DNA from: Jaltomata sinuosa
Taxonomy: Eukaryota > Streptophyta > Magnoliopsida > Solanales > Solanaceae
NCBI GenBank assembly: GCA_003996215.1
Contig: QJPP01000468.1
Span: 744,001-808,000 of the forward strand
Reading direction: 5' to 3'
DNA length: 64,000 nucleotides
Shown here piece by piece: positions 37,815 through 49,385 of this stretch. The notes beneath the pieces were generated by a model that was not told where the DNA came from, did no database searches, and saw nothing but the letters and a program-made list of their open reading frames with translations. The first letter of the stretch is position 1. Every line of letters begins with the position of its first letter. Both the position numbers and the translations under genes were made by a program.

Positions 37815-38846
37815 TGTCACACCCTGAACCTACCTCCTGGTTGTAACACGGGACCTAGAACCACAAGTGGCCTTAAGATAACCCTTCATATTGTCATATC
37901 TCATGAGAAACTAAATAGAAACATATAAACTGGAAAATGTTATGCGGACGCAAGTTCATAGAATAACTTGTCTAATGAAATCACTGGTTAAAATATTTAA
38001 AATATTGTATTGTAAAAGAAAAGAAAACTGGAACTAAATATAACTGTTTGACTAACTGTCTATGAAGCCTCAACTAACACTGACTGTAGTTAGCCGGGAC
38101 ATGACCTCCAACTCTCTTAAATCAATGTATAACAACTGAAATAACTACTAAATGATGAGAGTTCCTGAAAAAAGGGAATTTGTTCCCTGTTGAATGTAAG
38201 TTGCAATCTGTCTGACCATGATCCTGGGAGCTAGCAGTGAAACTTACATCATGAAGGATACAACACGAAGAGTATGCGATCAGTACTTTGAATGTACTGA
38301 GCATGCGAGACATGTACAAACATTAAAATCATGAGAAATATGTTTATAAATGAAAGCATGACTAAAAACTGGGTATATATAGGCGTCTGATAATGCATAA
38401 GTCAGAACTGTAAAACATAAGCTCTTTTTTTAAAGAGAGTATAAAGCATATTTTTGAACTATAACTATGAGTTATGTAAAATATAAGATCGCTAAGCACG
38501 CTTAAAACTGTAGTATAATGGCCCAAAAATCATGAGATGCATAAGTCTGAAATTCATCACATTTCTGAATAGCATAGTAAAAGCATTTAAATTGAACTAA
38601 ACTGAGCTGAGCTGAACTAGGGGCCAAATTCATAACTACTGAGTCTAAATATGTGGGAGAGTCTGTTAACCGAAATAAAACACGTGATCTAAACATGGAG
38701 TTCAATGTGTACGCCCATCGAGAGGACCCAATATACCTTGCCAGGGTATAGAGGCATGCCTGGCGTGATCACTAGTTCTGATGCCCAACTAAGGGGCTAA
38801 ATAACCTATGGTGGCATGTAGCTTTGGGACTTTTTAGGGTACGCTG

Positions 38847-41451
38847 TGTCACGCCCCAAACCATGGGAGGCATGACCGACACCCGAAGCCCCAAAAGGCC
38901 GAGGGTATCAAAATAGAGTGTATCTCTATTGAACCTGCTGGGGGTCTGAGACCGACAAGGTCTCTAAGAATAGCAATTTGAAACACTAAAAGCTCAATAG
39001 TAGTTAAGCAACTCAAGGCCGACAAGGCTATTATCATAGTAGATAGCTAATAACAAGGCCGACAAGGCCATACCCAACACTGATATACACATACACGTCT
39101 ACAAGCCTCCAGGAGTAAGTAAAATATCTCATATCCAGGACAGGGCCCTGGACTACCCATAAGTTGTACATATACATAACCTGGTCAAAATATAAGCTAG
39201 ACCTCTGACTCGTCAGCTCCAGGAAGAATGGAGCTTACCAAATGGCTGAACTCTGCAAGTCCTACTGTAGAGATCTCTTTGGGTATCTGTCTGAACCTGC
39301 AGGCATGTATGCAGCGCCCCCAGGCAATAGGGACGTCAGTACGACAATAATGTACTGGCATGTAAGGTAGAAACATAAAAGCAAGTCGCAAGTAGTAAAT
39401 CCGAACAAGATATAATATGAAACTTGTAAACTGTAATTGGTAAGACTCATTAAGCTCTTTCTCCTTTATTCTTTTTAGAACACAACACATGCATTAACTC
39501 ACGCTACAACTCACTCTTTATAACCCACACTGAACCACAATAGCGCCTCGGCGCACCCTATATTTTATAGCCTCAATATGGCAGTAGCGCCTCGGCGCAC
39601 ACTATGTATGTAATGGCCTCAATATGGCAGTAGCACCTCGGTGCACACTATGTGTATAATTGCCTCAATATGGCAGTAGCACCTCGGTGCACACTATGTA
39701 TATAATAGCCTCAATATGGCAGTAGCACCTCGGTGCACACTAACACGCAAACCACGCATAATAAGTGTATTACTAGATTGACCTTCAAAGTTATTCTTGT
39801 TATTTATGAAGGTTCATTTAGATAACTTCTTTAGCCTTGGCTTACTAGGTGTTGGACTCAACATACCAAACACATATAAATGGGGATTTGACTTTCTAAC
39901 TTTCCTTGTGTACTTTCTAAAGCTTGATTAGAGATCACAATACAAAGAAGAAACTTGACAAAAGGATAACTTCCGTTTCGTGCAAAAAGAATCAGATTTT
40001 TATAAGAAGGCAACTTGAATCACCATAATGTATAAATTAGTTCCTTAAGACTTGTTGAGTTACCAAATCAGCTCTCTTAAAATAAAATACTCAAATTCCT
40101 TCTTTCGGAGATTTAGAGTTCTATTTCTAGATTCATGCCGATAAGGAATAAAGAAGCCTTAACATACCTCGTTCCTTCCGAAGATTGCGCTTAACACAAC
40201 TTGGACTTTCCTTTATTAAGTTAATCTACAACACAAGGGTATAATGAAGCTAATATTAGCTCTTAAACCTGCTGCAACATTCCCAAAACAGTAGCTAAAC
40301 ATTTCCCGGGCAGATTTACGTATTTTGCATTAATTAAAGGTGTATCGTCACACCTTTCTCCCCTATCCAATACACATCACACACACACCAACCTACTGCC
40401 TCCAATAATACAAAACACATCAAACATCCCCTACACAACTCACCATGCCGAAATACAATAGCAACACATTGAACCCACGGCTTCCGATCGCCGTCCCGTG
40501 AGTTCTTAACAACAATTCAACAACAATTGTCCATCCGAACTTCAATCCAAAAAATTATTATGGGCAGAGTACTTACCACACTTGAAGGTGTGTTTTTATC
40601 CTCTTTTTATTGATGCTTTAAAAGCTTAAGTACCCCCTACACATACACCAACAAGAGAAGAAGAAATCTCTTAATTGTTACACAATTTCTATGTGTTAAA
40701 TCATAAGAAAGGGGCTGCCATAGTTCATGTCTTTCTTAGCATAGGATATCCTAGCTATATGTAGTATATGAATACCAAGATAACAAGTTGATTAACTCAC
40801 CTTATGCTTCAATTAATCTTGGTCTTCTTAGAACCCTAAAGGGAGAGAAGGGCTGCCAAAAGGAAATGAGATAAGAGAGAATTTTCCAGCTTTTTGTGAT
40901 CAACATTGATCAGCAAAAGGCCTATATAAAGGGACCTTTTTGGACGACTTTTTTTGAGTATATTTGGGCCAAAATGGGTCAAGAAACTTGGGCCAAAATT
41001 ACCCTTTGCTTGGGCCTCAAAAGGGTTAAGTTTTGTGGCTGATTTTGGGCTTCTCTTGGGTCAAAATGTGGTCAATATTGATGGCTACCTTTTGTAGTTG
41101 TTGGGCCAGATTTGGTTGTGCTTTGATGGGACAACTTTAAGCTTCATTTGGGCTACCATTAGGTCTAATAATCCATGGTGTTTCTGCCCGTAATCGGCCC
41201 TCGGAACTTAGTTCGTTAGCGTAGGTAGGTGATGCACCTACTTGTCACCTAAGAGCTTAGATAAGTCGAGCAAGTACCTCACTTGTTTTATCTCATTTTC
41301 AAAACCCTCATCCTTATAATTTAACTTAACACTTATATACATTTGACCATTTCAAATTCTAGGCCAAAGTACCCCTTCACAATCTCGAGCTCAAATACCT
41401 TCGTCGATATTTACTTAGTCACATAGGTTTTGAAAGGTACGGGGTGTTATA
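38847..41451 (-). repeat. Element C 3' LTR
   Basis: Plus-strand ends are TGTCACGCCCC and GGGGTGTTATA. It holds a 46-bp palindromic tandem array (39541-39742). CCTATATAAAGG at about 40920-40931 can act as a TATA box in either direction. Nearly identical to 46779-49385. Confidence 0.95.
39541..39742 (-). repeat. 46-bp tandem array with palindromic core, 3' LTR of C
   Basis: Five copies. The core is GCGCCTCGGCGC in copies 1-2 and GCACCTCGGTGC in copies 3-5. Both forms keep a 5-bp inverted pair around TC. Between cores are TATGTATGTAATGGCCTCAA-type spacers. Confidence 0.9.
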
Positions 41452-41464
41452 TCCTTCCCCCCTT
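41452..41464 (-). promoter_or_regulatory. Polypurine tract of element C
   Basis: AAGGGGGGAAGGA on the minus strand directly before the 3' LTR, preceded by a CGAGGATGAATGATTC segment. It would prime plus-strand synthesis. Confidence 0.85.
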
Positions 41465-41725
41465 AGAATCATTCATCCTCGAATGAGGGTAATGCATATA
41501 GAGCTCTAGTCCCTTAGGATTTTTTTGAAATTTCGGCAGAGTTTCCTTTATAATTGGGACTATCCAAAAACCTGAAACTCAGCAAAAGTCCAGCACGATG
41601 CCTCACAGGGCGATACAACTATATACAATTAAATGTAATCATTTTCACATGTTCAAACCTGATCATATTTGCATAGTAGGAAGAGTATCAAGAATATAAG
41701 AATATGACTTACCTCTGTACTATCT

Positions 41726-44700
41726 TCAAGTCATAAATAACTGGGGATGTTTTTTCCTCATTTCTTCCTCGGCTTCCCACGTCATTTCTTCAATATTATT
41801 ATTTCTCCACAACACCTTTACTGAGGCTACTTCTTTGGTTCTGAGCTTCCTAACTTGAAGATCTAGGATAGAAATTGGTACTTCCTTATAGGATAAGTCT
41901 TCAGAAAGTTGAACATCTTTAATAGGCATAATACGTGAAGGATCTCCTATGCACCTTCGTAGCATCGATACATGAAATACAGGATGGACTGTCTCCAATT
42001 CTGTGGGTAAATCTAGCTCATATGCCACTTTTCCTACCCTCCGAATGATCCTGTATGGTCCAATATATCTTGGACTAAGCTTTCCCTTTTTACCAAATCG
42101 CATAACGCTTTTCATGGGCGAAACCTTTAGGAAAACCCAATCACTAATATTAAATTCCAAATCCCGACGTCGCACATCTGCATATGATTTCTGCCTACTC
42201 TGGGCTGTTAGTAATCTTTCTCGGATTAGCTTCACCTTCTCCATTGCCTGATTAACTAGGTCTGGCCCTAATAATCCTGCTTCTCCAATTTCAAACCATC
42301 CAATTGGTGATCTACACTTTCGCCCGTATAAAGCCTCATAAGGAGCCATTTGAATGCTTGCATGGAAGCTATTATTATAAGCAAACTCAATTAGTGGCAA
42401 ATGGTCATCCCAACTCCCTTTAAAATCTAGTACACAAGCTCGTAGCATATCTTCGAGTGTTTGAATAGTGCGTTCAGCTTGTCCATCTGTCTGTGGGTGA
42501 AAAGCTGTACTGAGACTTATTTGAGTACCTAAGCCTCTCTGGAAAGACCTCCAGAAATTTGCTGTAAACTGAGCACCCCTATCTGAAATGATGGAAATTG
42601 GGACACCATGAAGTCGAACTATTTCACTAATATACAACTTGGCATAATCTTCAGCAGTATAAGTTGTCCTGACTGGCAAAAAGTGAGCTGATTTTGTAAG
42701 TCTATCTACAATCACCCATATGGAATCATACTTTCGATAAGTACGGGGTAAGCCTGTAATAAAGTCCATGTTGATCACCTCCCATTTCCAGGTAGGTATC
42801 ACTATACTTTGAGTTAGACCTCCGGGTCTCTGGTGTTCAATTTTTACCTGTTGACAATTCGGGCATTGGGCTACAAACTCTGCAATATTTCTCTTCATAT
42901 TATTCCACCAATAAATCTGTCGAAGATCATGATACATCTTCGTCGCTCCTGGATGGATTGAATAGCGGGAATAGTGAACTTCTGCCAAAATTTTCTCCCG
43001 AAGCTCCCCGACGTTAGGTACACATAGACGACCTTGATATCTCAGAACCCCATCTTCCTTAAGCTCTATTAGTGGTTGCTTCTGTTGTGGAATTTCCTTC
43101 CTCAATCTTACTAATTCTGGATCATTATATTGTCTTTTCTTTACCTCTGTCATAAGTGAGGATTCCGCTGTGCTTTGAATAACAACTCCCCCATTACCTT
43201 GGTCTAGTAGTCGAACCTGCAAATTAGCTAACTGATGTAGTTCTCTTGTCATCTCAATCTTTCTATTTTCCACGTGGCTCAAGCTTCCCATGGATTTGCG
43301 GCTAAGTGCATCGGCCACTACATTGGCCTTCCCTGGATGGTACAAAATATCTACGTCATAATCCTTTAGTAACTCTAGCCACCTTCTTTGCCTTAGGTTT
43401 AAATCCTTCTGTTTGAATAAATACTGTAGACTTTTGTGGTCCGAAAACACGTCTACATGGACTCCAAACAAGTAATGGCGCCAAATTTTCAAGGCAAATA
43501 TAACTGCTGCCAATTCAAGATCGTGAGTAGGGTAATTTTGTTCGTGCTTTCTTAGTTGTCTCGAGGCATAGGCAATAACTTTACCATGTTGCATTAAAAC
43601 GCAACCCAACCCAATCCTTGAAGCATCACAATAAACAACATAACCTTCCGTGCCTTCTGGCAAAGTTAAGACAGGTGCTGAAGTAAGCCTGTCCTTCAAC
43701 TCCTGAAAACTCTGCTCACATGCATCAGACCACTGGAACTTGGCAGCTTTATGAGTCAACTTTGTCAATGGTGCAGATATAGAAGAAAACCCTTCCACAA
43801 ACCTTCGGTAATAACCTGCTAAGCCCAAAAAACTACGGATCTCTGTAGCATTCAAGGGCCTCGGCCAATTCTTTACTGCTTCAATCTTTTGGCCGTCAAC
43901 TCTAATACCTTCGTCTGTAATTATATGGCCAAGAAAAGCCACTGAAGTCAACCAAAACTCACATTTGGAGAACTTCGCATATAATTTATGATTCTGAAGT
44001 GTTTGCAATACTGCACGTAAATGATCAGCATGTTCGTCTTTGGACCGCGAGTAAATCAGGATATCGTCAATAAATACGATCACGAATACATCTAGGAATG
44101 GCTTGAATACCCGATTCATTAGGTCCATAAAAGCTGCTGGGGCATTAGTAAGCCCAAAAGACATTACTAGAAATTCAAAGTGGCCATACCTTGTCCTAAA
44201 GGCTGTTTTTGGAACATCTACCCCTTTAACACGTAACTGGTGATACCCCGACCGCAAGTCAATCTTTGAAAAACATTTGGCGCCTTGCAACTGATCAAAA
44301 AGGTCATCAATCCTTGGAAGCGGATACTTATTCTTGATTGTAACTTTGTTCAGTTGTCGGTAATCGATACACATTCTCAAGGACCCATCCTTCTTACGAA
44401 CAAACAAAACTGGTGCGCCCCATGGCGATGTACTAGGCCTAATGAAACCTTTTTCGAGTAGATCCTTTAATTGTTCCTTTAACTCTCTTAATTCTGCAGG
44501 AGCCATCCTGTAAGGGGGAATTGATATTGGCTGAGTATCTGGGAGTAGGTCAATGGCAAACTCAATTTCCCTTTCTGGAGGGATTCCTGGAAGCTCATCC
44601 GGGAATACATCTAGAAATTGACTCACTACGGGAACCGATTGAAGAGTCACTGGTCCATCCTCTGTACTTTGTACTCGGACTAAATGATAAATATAGCCTT

Positions 44701-45289
44701 TAGAAATCATTTTCTGGGCTTTAAGGTAGGAAATAAACCTACCCCTTGGCGTGGCAGCATTACCTTTCCACTCCAGGATTGTCTCTTTCGGAAAATGGAA
44801 TTTGACAACCTTAGTTCTACAATCGATATTAGCATAACATGCAGCTAACCAGTCCATGCCCATAATTACATCGAAGTCAATCATATCTAATTCGATTAGA
44901 TCAGCTGAAGTGAGATGGTCATAAATCCACACTGCACAATCTCGATAAACTCGTCTAGCTATAATAGATTCACCAACCGGCGTAGATAAAACAAATGGTC
45001 TAGGCAATAACTCAGGGCCTACCCCTAACTTACCAGCAACGAGCGGGGTAACATATGAAAGAGTAGAGCCAGGATCTATAAGTGCATAAACAGCATGAGT
45101 AAAAATAGTCAATGTACCTGTAACAACATCAGGTGATGATTCCAAGTCCTGGCGGCCGGCTAGAGCATAAGTGCGATTCTGACCACCGCCTGAACTGGAT
45201 GCTCCTCCTCCTCCTCTACCTCTACCACGACCTGGTGTAGCCTGTTGTCCTGTCCTAGGGGGATGAATAGTAGATGAAGAAGCTGCCAT
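41726..45289 (-). CDS. Ty3/gypsy pol of element C: protease, RT, RNase H, integrase, chromodomain
   Basis: 1187 residues from the first ATG, uninterrupted. Protease has DPG at 72-74 (usual form DSG/DTG; DPG occurs in this family from general knowledge). Reverse transcriptase spans about 258-450 with FIDD at 406-409. RNase H has D555, E592, D617 and D660. Integrase has HHCC zinc ligands H772, H779, C809 and C812, and catalytic D842, D903 and E939 with DD35E spacing. A chromodomain follows at about 1136-1185 ([27 protein letters not shown]). The true polyprotein extends upstream in the same frame into gag, broken by one stop at 45338. All catalytic residues are present, so the enzymes could still work if expressed. 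Confidence 0.95.
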   Translation of the reverse strand: MAASSSTIHPPRTGQQATPGRGRGRGGGGASSSGGGQNRTYALAGRQDLESSPDVVTGTLTIFTHAVYALIDPGSTLSYVTPLVAGKLGVGPELLPRPFVLSTPVGESIIARRVYRDCAVWIYDHLTSADLIELDMIDFDVIMGMDWLAACYANIDCRTKVVKFHFPKETILEWKGNAATPRGRFISYLKAQKMISKGYIYHLVRVQSTEDGPVTLQSVPVVSQFLDVFPDELPGIPPEREIEFAIDLLPDTQPISIPPYRMAPAELRELKEQLKDLLEKGFIRPSTSPWGAPVLFVRKKDGSLRMCIDYRQLNKVTIKNKYPLPRIDDLFDQLQGAKCFSKIDLRSGYHQLRVKGVDVPKTAFRTRYGHFEFLVMSFGLTNAPAAFMDLMNRVFKPFLDVFVIVFIDDILIYSRSKDEHADHLRAVLQTLQNHKLYAKFSKCEFWLTSVAFLGHIITDEGIRVDGQKIEAVKNWPRPLNATEIRSFLGLAGYYRRFVEGFSSISAPLTKLTHKAAKFQWSDACEQSFQELKDRLTSAPVLTLPEGTEGYVVYCDASRIGLGCVLMQHGKVIAYASRQLRKHEQNYPTHDLELAAVIFALKIWRHYLFGVHVDVFSDHKSLQYLFKQKDLNLRQRRWLELLKDYDVDILYHPGKANVVADALSRKSMGSLSHVENRKIEMTRELHQLANLQVRLLDQGNGGVVIQSTAESSLMTEVKKRQYNDPELVRLRKEIPQQKQPLIELKEDGVLRYQGRLCVPNVGELREKILAEVHYSRYSIHPGATKMYHDLRQIYWWNNMKRNIAEFVAQCPNCQQVKIEHQRPGGLTQSIVIPTWKWEVINMDFITGLPRTYRKYDSIWVIVDRLTKSAHFLPVRTTYTAEDYAKLYISEIVRLHGVPISIISDRGAQFTANFWRSFQRGLGTQISLSTAFHPQTDGQAERTIQTLEDMLRACVLDFKGSWDDHLPLIEFAYNNSFHASIQMAPYEALYGRKCRSPIGWFEIGEAGLLGPDLVNQAMEKVKLIRERLLTAQSRQKSYADVRRRDLEFNISDWVFLKVSPMKSVMRFGKKGKLSPRYIGPYRIIRRVGKVAYELDLPTELETVHPVFHVSMLRRCIGDPSRIMPIKDVQLSEDLSYKEVPISILDLQVRKLRTKEVASVKVLWRNNNIEEMTWEAEEEMRKKHPQLFMT

Positions 45290-45337
45290 CGACCCTGTAG
45301 GCTGGGATATCTCACTCCTACCTCTACTCGGACAGTC

Positions 45338-46563
45338 TCACATAAAGTGACCAGGATGCCCACACGAATAACAAGTATCTGAATCCAGGCGACATATCCC
45401 AGGATGCTTCCTACCGCACTGAACACAAGGTGGCAAAGGTGGCCTCATCTGACCTGAATGCCCCTGGCGATAGGAACTGGATGCACCTGAACTGTGGTCT
45501 GGTCCAGTCTGAGAAAAATGATCATACCTCTGCCTTTGCAACTGATATGGGGCACCACTAATAGGGTGGGGTGATTGCCTATTAAAATGTGGCCTAACAT
45601 TACCTCGTGGCTCTACATAGGACCCAGTAGATCTAGCCCTCTTATTCTGATCCCTTTCTCGGCTTTGGTTATCTCCAATTTGTACTTCAAGATCCTCTGC
45701 AGTCTGAGCAATAGCCTGTATCTTAGAAATATTCATATCCTCTTGTGTGGCTGCTATTGTTAATCCCTTAATCAATTCATCCTTAAGGCCACGCACATAT
45801 CGATGAACTCTAGCTCGCATCGTACTCACAATATCGGGGGCGTACCTGGCTAATGAATTAAACCTGAGGCTGTACTGTCGAACATTCATATTGCCCTGCC
45901 TAAGGGCTAGAAATTGATCAAGTCTGGCCTCTCGAACCTCCTGTGGAAGATAGTGAGCTAGGAAGGCCTCTGAAAATTCCTCCCATTCAGCTGGGGTGCA
46001 TTTGATCCCCTAGACCGATCCCAAGCCTCGAACCATAAAATGGCCACATCTCGTAACCTGAAAGATGCAAACTCCACTGCCTCCACTACTGTTGCATGCA
46101 TGACTCGAAGTACTCGATAAGTCTGATCAATAAACTCCTGAGGATCCTCACGTGGGTCAGAGCCTGTAAATATAGGAGGACTTAGGCTGATAAACTCTCG
46201 AGCCCTAGAACTTTTTGAGCCACCTGACCTAACACTCGTTGATGCGCTAATTTGTTGTTGTTGTGTGGCTACCATCTGGGTCAATAATCGAACAGCACTC
46301 CTGATGTACTGGTCCTCTGCTTCATGTGGAGGAGCTACAGGTGCTGGTTCATCTCTAGCTATCTCAGATGCCACTGGAGCAGGTGGGGTAAGGGGTACTG
46401 GATCCTCTCTAGTCTCATCAGGTACTTGATAAACTAGGATCTCTGGGGTCGGTGATTCACTTTGAGCCTCAAATCTATCCAATCGGATAGGCGGGGAATG
46501 ACTAGTACCTTCCCCCGTATCCGTGCCAACCCGTCGGCTACTCATTTGTCTGTTCACAGGCAT
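45338..46563 (-). pseudogene. Gag of element C with one frameshift and one stop
   Basis: Capsid precursor. Likely start MPVNRQMSSRR at 46563; an upstream in-frame ATG at 46590 adds nine hydrophobic residues and is less likely. The gag core includes FTGSDPREDPQEFIDQ and LRDVAILWFEAW. Near 45993-45996 a base is missing from a run of four G (plus strand), shifting the frame; it resumes as EWEEFSEAF and QGNMNVRQYSLRF. The knuckle CYSCGHPGHFM is followed by TGA (45338-45340) and then DC, so a codon inside the CCHC motif is now a stop, consistent with CGA to TGA. Beyond it, the same frame runs into pol. Confidence 0.9.
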
Positions 46564-46696
46564 TTCTGTAAACAAGAAATAGAAAAACATGAATTAGACT
46601 TCAAACATCTTATGACCTCGCTCTATTGCACGATCTAGCAAATGAAAGAAGGATAACCATTCCTAAATGTCCCGTAGCCTCATGATTATAGGTATG

Positions 46697-46732
46697 GTGC
46701 ACAACACACCCATAAGCAAGACTCTACTAGAC
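46697..46732 (-). promoter_or_regulatory. Conserved leader of element C: GTGCAC palindrome and post-PBS motif
   Basis: GTGCAC at 46697-46702 and GTCTAGTAGAGTCTTGC (minus) at 46716-46732. About 39 bases across this interval are identical in element B (53983-54021) although the LTRs of B and C differ. Confidence 0.55.
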
Positions 46733-46762
46733 ACGGCTTGTAGACTCCCTGGGATTAGACGT

Positions 46763-46774
46763 GCTCTGATACCA
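46763..46774 (-). promoter_or_regulatory. PBS of element C, initiator tRNA-Met
   Basis: TGGTATCAGAGC on the minus strand, four bases after the 5' LTR end. Perfect match to plant tRNA-iMet. Confidence 0.93.
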
Positions 46775-46778
46775 AGTT

Positions 46779-49385
46779 TGTCACGTCCCAAACCATGGGA
46801 GGCATGACCGACACCCGAAGCCCCAAAAGGCCGAGGGTGTCAAAATAGAGTGTATCTCTATTGAACCTGCTGAGGGTCTGAGACCGACAAGGTCTCTAAG
46901 AATAGCAATTTAAAACACTAAAAGCTCAATAGTAGTTAAGCAATTCAAGGCCGACAAGGCTATTATCATAATAGATAGCTAATAACAAGGTCGACAAGGC
47001 CATACCCAACACTGATATACACATACACGTCTACAAGCCTCTAGGAGTAAGTAAAATATCTCATATCCAGGACAGGGCCCTGGACTACCCATAAGTTGTA
47101 CATATACATAACCTGGTCAAAATATAAGCTAGACCTCTGACTTGTCAGCTCCAGGAAGAATGGAGCTTACCAAATGGCTGAACTCTGCAAGTCCTACTGA
47201 AGAGATCTCTCTGGGTATCTGTCTGGACCTGCAGGCATGTATGCAGCGCCCCCAGGCAATAGGGACGTCAGTACGACAATAATATACTGGCATGTAAGGT
47301 AGAAACATAAAAGCAAGTCGCAAGTAGTAAATCCGAACAAGATATAATATGAAACTTGTAAACTGTAATTGGTAAGACTCATTAAGCTCTTTCTCCTTTA
47401 TTCTTTTTAGAACACAACACATGCATTAACTCACGCTACAACTCACTCTTTATAACCCACACTGAACCACAATAGCGCCTCGGCGCACCCTATATTTAAT
47501 AGCCTCAATATGGCAGTAGCGCCTCGGCGCACACTATGTATGTAATGGCCTCAATATGGCAGTAGCACCTCGGTGCACACTATGTGTATAATGGCCTCAA
47601 TATGGCAGTAGCACCTCGGTGCACACTATGTATATAATAGCCTCAATATGGCAGTAGCACCTCGGTGCACACTAACACGCAAACCACGCATAATAAGTGT
47701 ATTACTAGATTGACCTTCAAAGTTATTCTTGTTATTTATGAAGGTTTATTTAGATAACTTCTTTAGCCTTGGCTTACTAGGTGTTGGACTCAACATACCA
47801 AACACATATAAATGGGGATTTGACTTTCTAACTTTCCTTGTATACTTTCTAAAGCTTGATTAGAGATCACAATACAAAGAAGAAACTTGACAAAAGGATA
47901 ACTTACGTTTCGTGCAAAAAGAATCAGATTTTTATAAGAAGGCAACTTGAATCACCATAATGTATAAATTAGTTCCTTAAGACTTGTTGAGTTACCAAAT
48001 CAGCTCTCTTACAATAAAATACTCAAATTCCTTCTTTCGGAGATTTAGAGTTCTATTTCTAGATTCATGCCGATAAGGAATAAAGAAGCCTTAACATACC
48101 TCGTTCCTTCCGAAGATTGCGCTTAACACAACTTGGACTTTCCTTTATTAAGTTAATCTACAACACAAGGGTATAATGAAGCTAATATTAGCTCTTAAAC
48201 CTGCTGCAACATTCCCAAAACAGTAGCTAAACATTTCCCGGGCAGATTTACGTAGTTTGCATTAATTAAAGGTGTATCGTCACACCTTTCTCCCCTATCC
48301 AATACACATCACACACACACCAACCTACTGCCTCCAATAATACAAAACACATCAAACAGCCCCTACACAACTCACCATGCCGAAATACAATAGCAACACA
48401 TTGAACCCACGGCTTCCGATCGCCGTCCCGTGAGTTCTTAACAACAATTCAACAACAATTGTCCATCCGAACTTCAATCCAAAAATATTATTATGGGCAG
48501 AGTACTTACCACACTTGAAGGTGTGTTTTTATCCTCTTTTTATTGATGCTTTAAAAGCTTAAGTACCCCCTACACATACACCAACAAGAGAAGAAGAAAT
48601 TTCTTAATTGTTACACAATTTCTATGTGTTAAATCATAAGAAAGGGGCTGCCATAGTTCATGTCTTTCTTACCATAGGATATCCTAGCTATATGTAGTAT
48701 ATTAATACCAAGATAACAAGTTGATTAACTCACCTTAAGCTTGAATTAATCTTGGTCTTCTTAGAACCCTAAAGGGAGAGAAGGGCTGCCAAAAGGAAAT
48801 GAGATAAGAGAGAATTTTCCAGCTTTTTGTGATCAACATTGATCAGCAAAAGGCCTATATAAAGGGACCTTTTTGGCCGACTTTTTTTGAGTATATTTGG
48901 GCCAAAATGGGTCAAGAAACTTGGGCCAAAATTACCCTTTGCTTGGGCCTCAAAAGGGTTAAGTTTTGTGGCTGATTTTGGGCTTCTCTTGGGTCAAAAT
49001 GTGGTCAATATTGGTGGCTACCTTTTGTAGTTGTTTGGGCCAGATTTGGTTGTGCTTTGATGGGCCAACTTTAAGCTTCATTTGGGCTACCATTAGGTCT
49101 AATAATCCATGGTGTTTCTGCCCGTAATCGGCCCTCGGAACTTAGTTCGTTAGAGTAGGTAGGTGATGCACCTACTTGTCAACTAAGAGCATAGATAAGT
49201 CGAGCAAGTACCTCACTCGTTTTATATCATTTTCAAAACCCTCATCCTTATAATTTAACTTAACACTTATATACATTTGACCATTTCAAATTCTAGGCTA
49301 AAGTACCCCTTCACAATCTCGAGCTCAAATACCTTCGTCGATATTTACTTAGTCACATAGGTTTTGAAAGGTACGGGGTGTTATA
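46779..49385 (-). repeat. Element C 5' LTR
   Basis: 2607 bp, paired with 38847-41451. The 46-bp array is at 47472-47674. A 97-residue open stretch occurs in both LTRs (47129-47422, 39197-39490), but all five differences I saw between copies change an amino acid, so it is not under coding constraint. Confidence 0.95.

Larger units (their letters stand above)
38847..49385 (-). mobile_element. Element C: young, nearly intact Tekay/Del chromovirus
   Basis: 10,539 bp with a perfect 5-bp TSD CGCTG (38842-38846 and 49386-49390). LTRs are 2605 and 2607 bp, with about 35-40 differences by eye (near 1.5%). It has a PBS, a polypurine tract and a gag-pol frame in transcription order on the minus strand. 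The C-terminal chromodomain after integrase places it in the chromoviruses, most likely Tekay/Del. At a substitution rate commonly used for plant LTRs (about 1.3e-8 per site per year) this would mean roughly half a million years; treat that as order of magnitude. Confidence 0.95.

Noticed and set aside
39197..39490. 97-residue sense-strand open frame in the C LTR, also at 47129-47422
   Set aside because: Present in both LTRs only because LTRs are copies. All five differences I saw change the amino acid, so there is no sign of protein constraint, and no known domain.
41726..45289. Possible endogenous pararetrovirus (caulimovirus) instead of gypsy
   Set aside because: An integrase with HHCC and DD35E, a chromodomain and flanking LTRs with TSD are present; caulimoviruses lack integrase and LTRs.
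46763..46774. tRNA-Met-like sequence considered as a tRNA gene
   Set aside because: Only the 12-base complement of the tRNA 3' end is present next to an LTR: a primer-binding site, not a gene.
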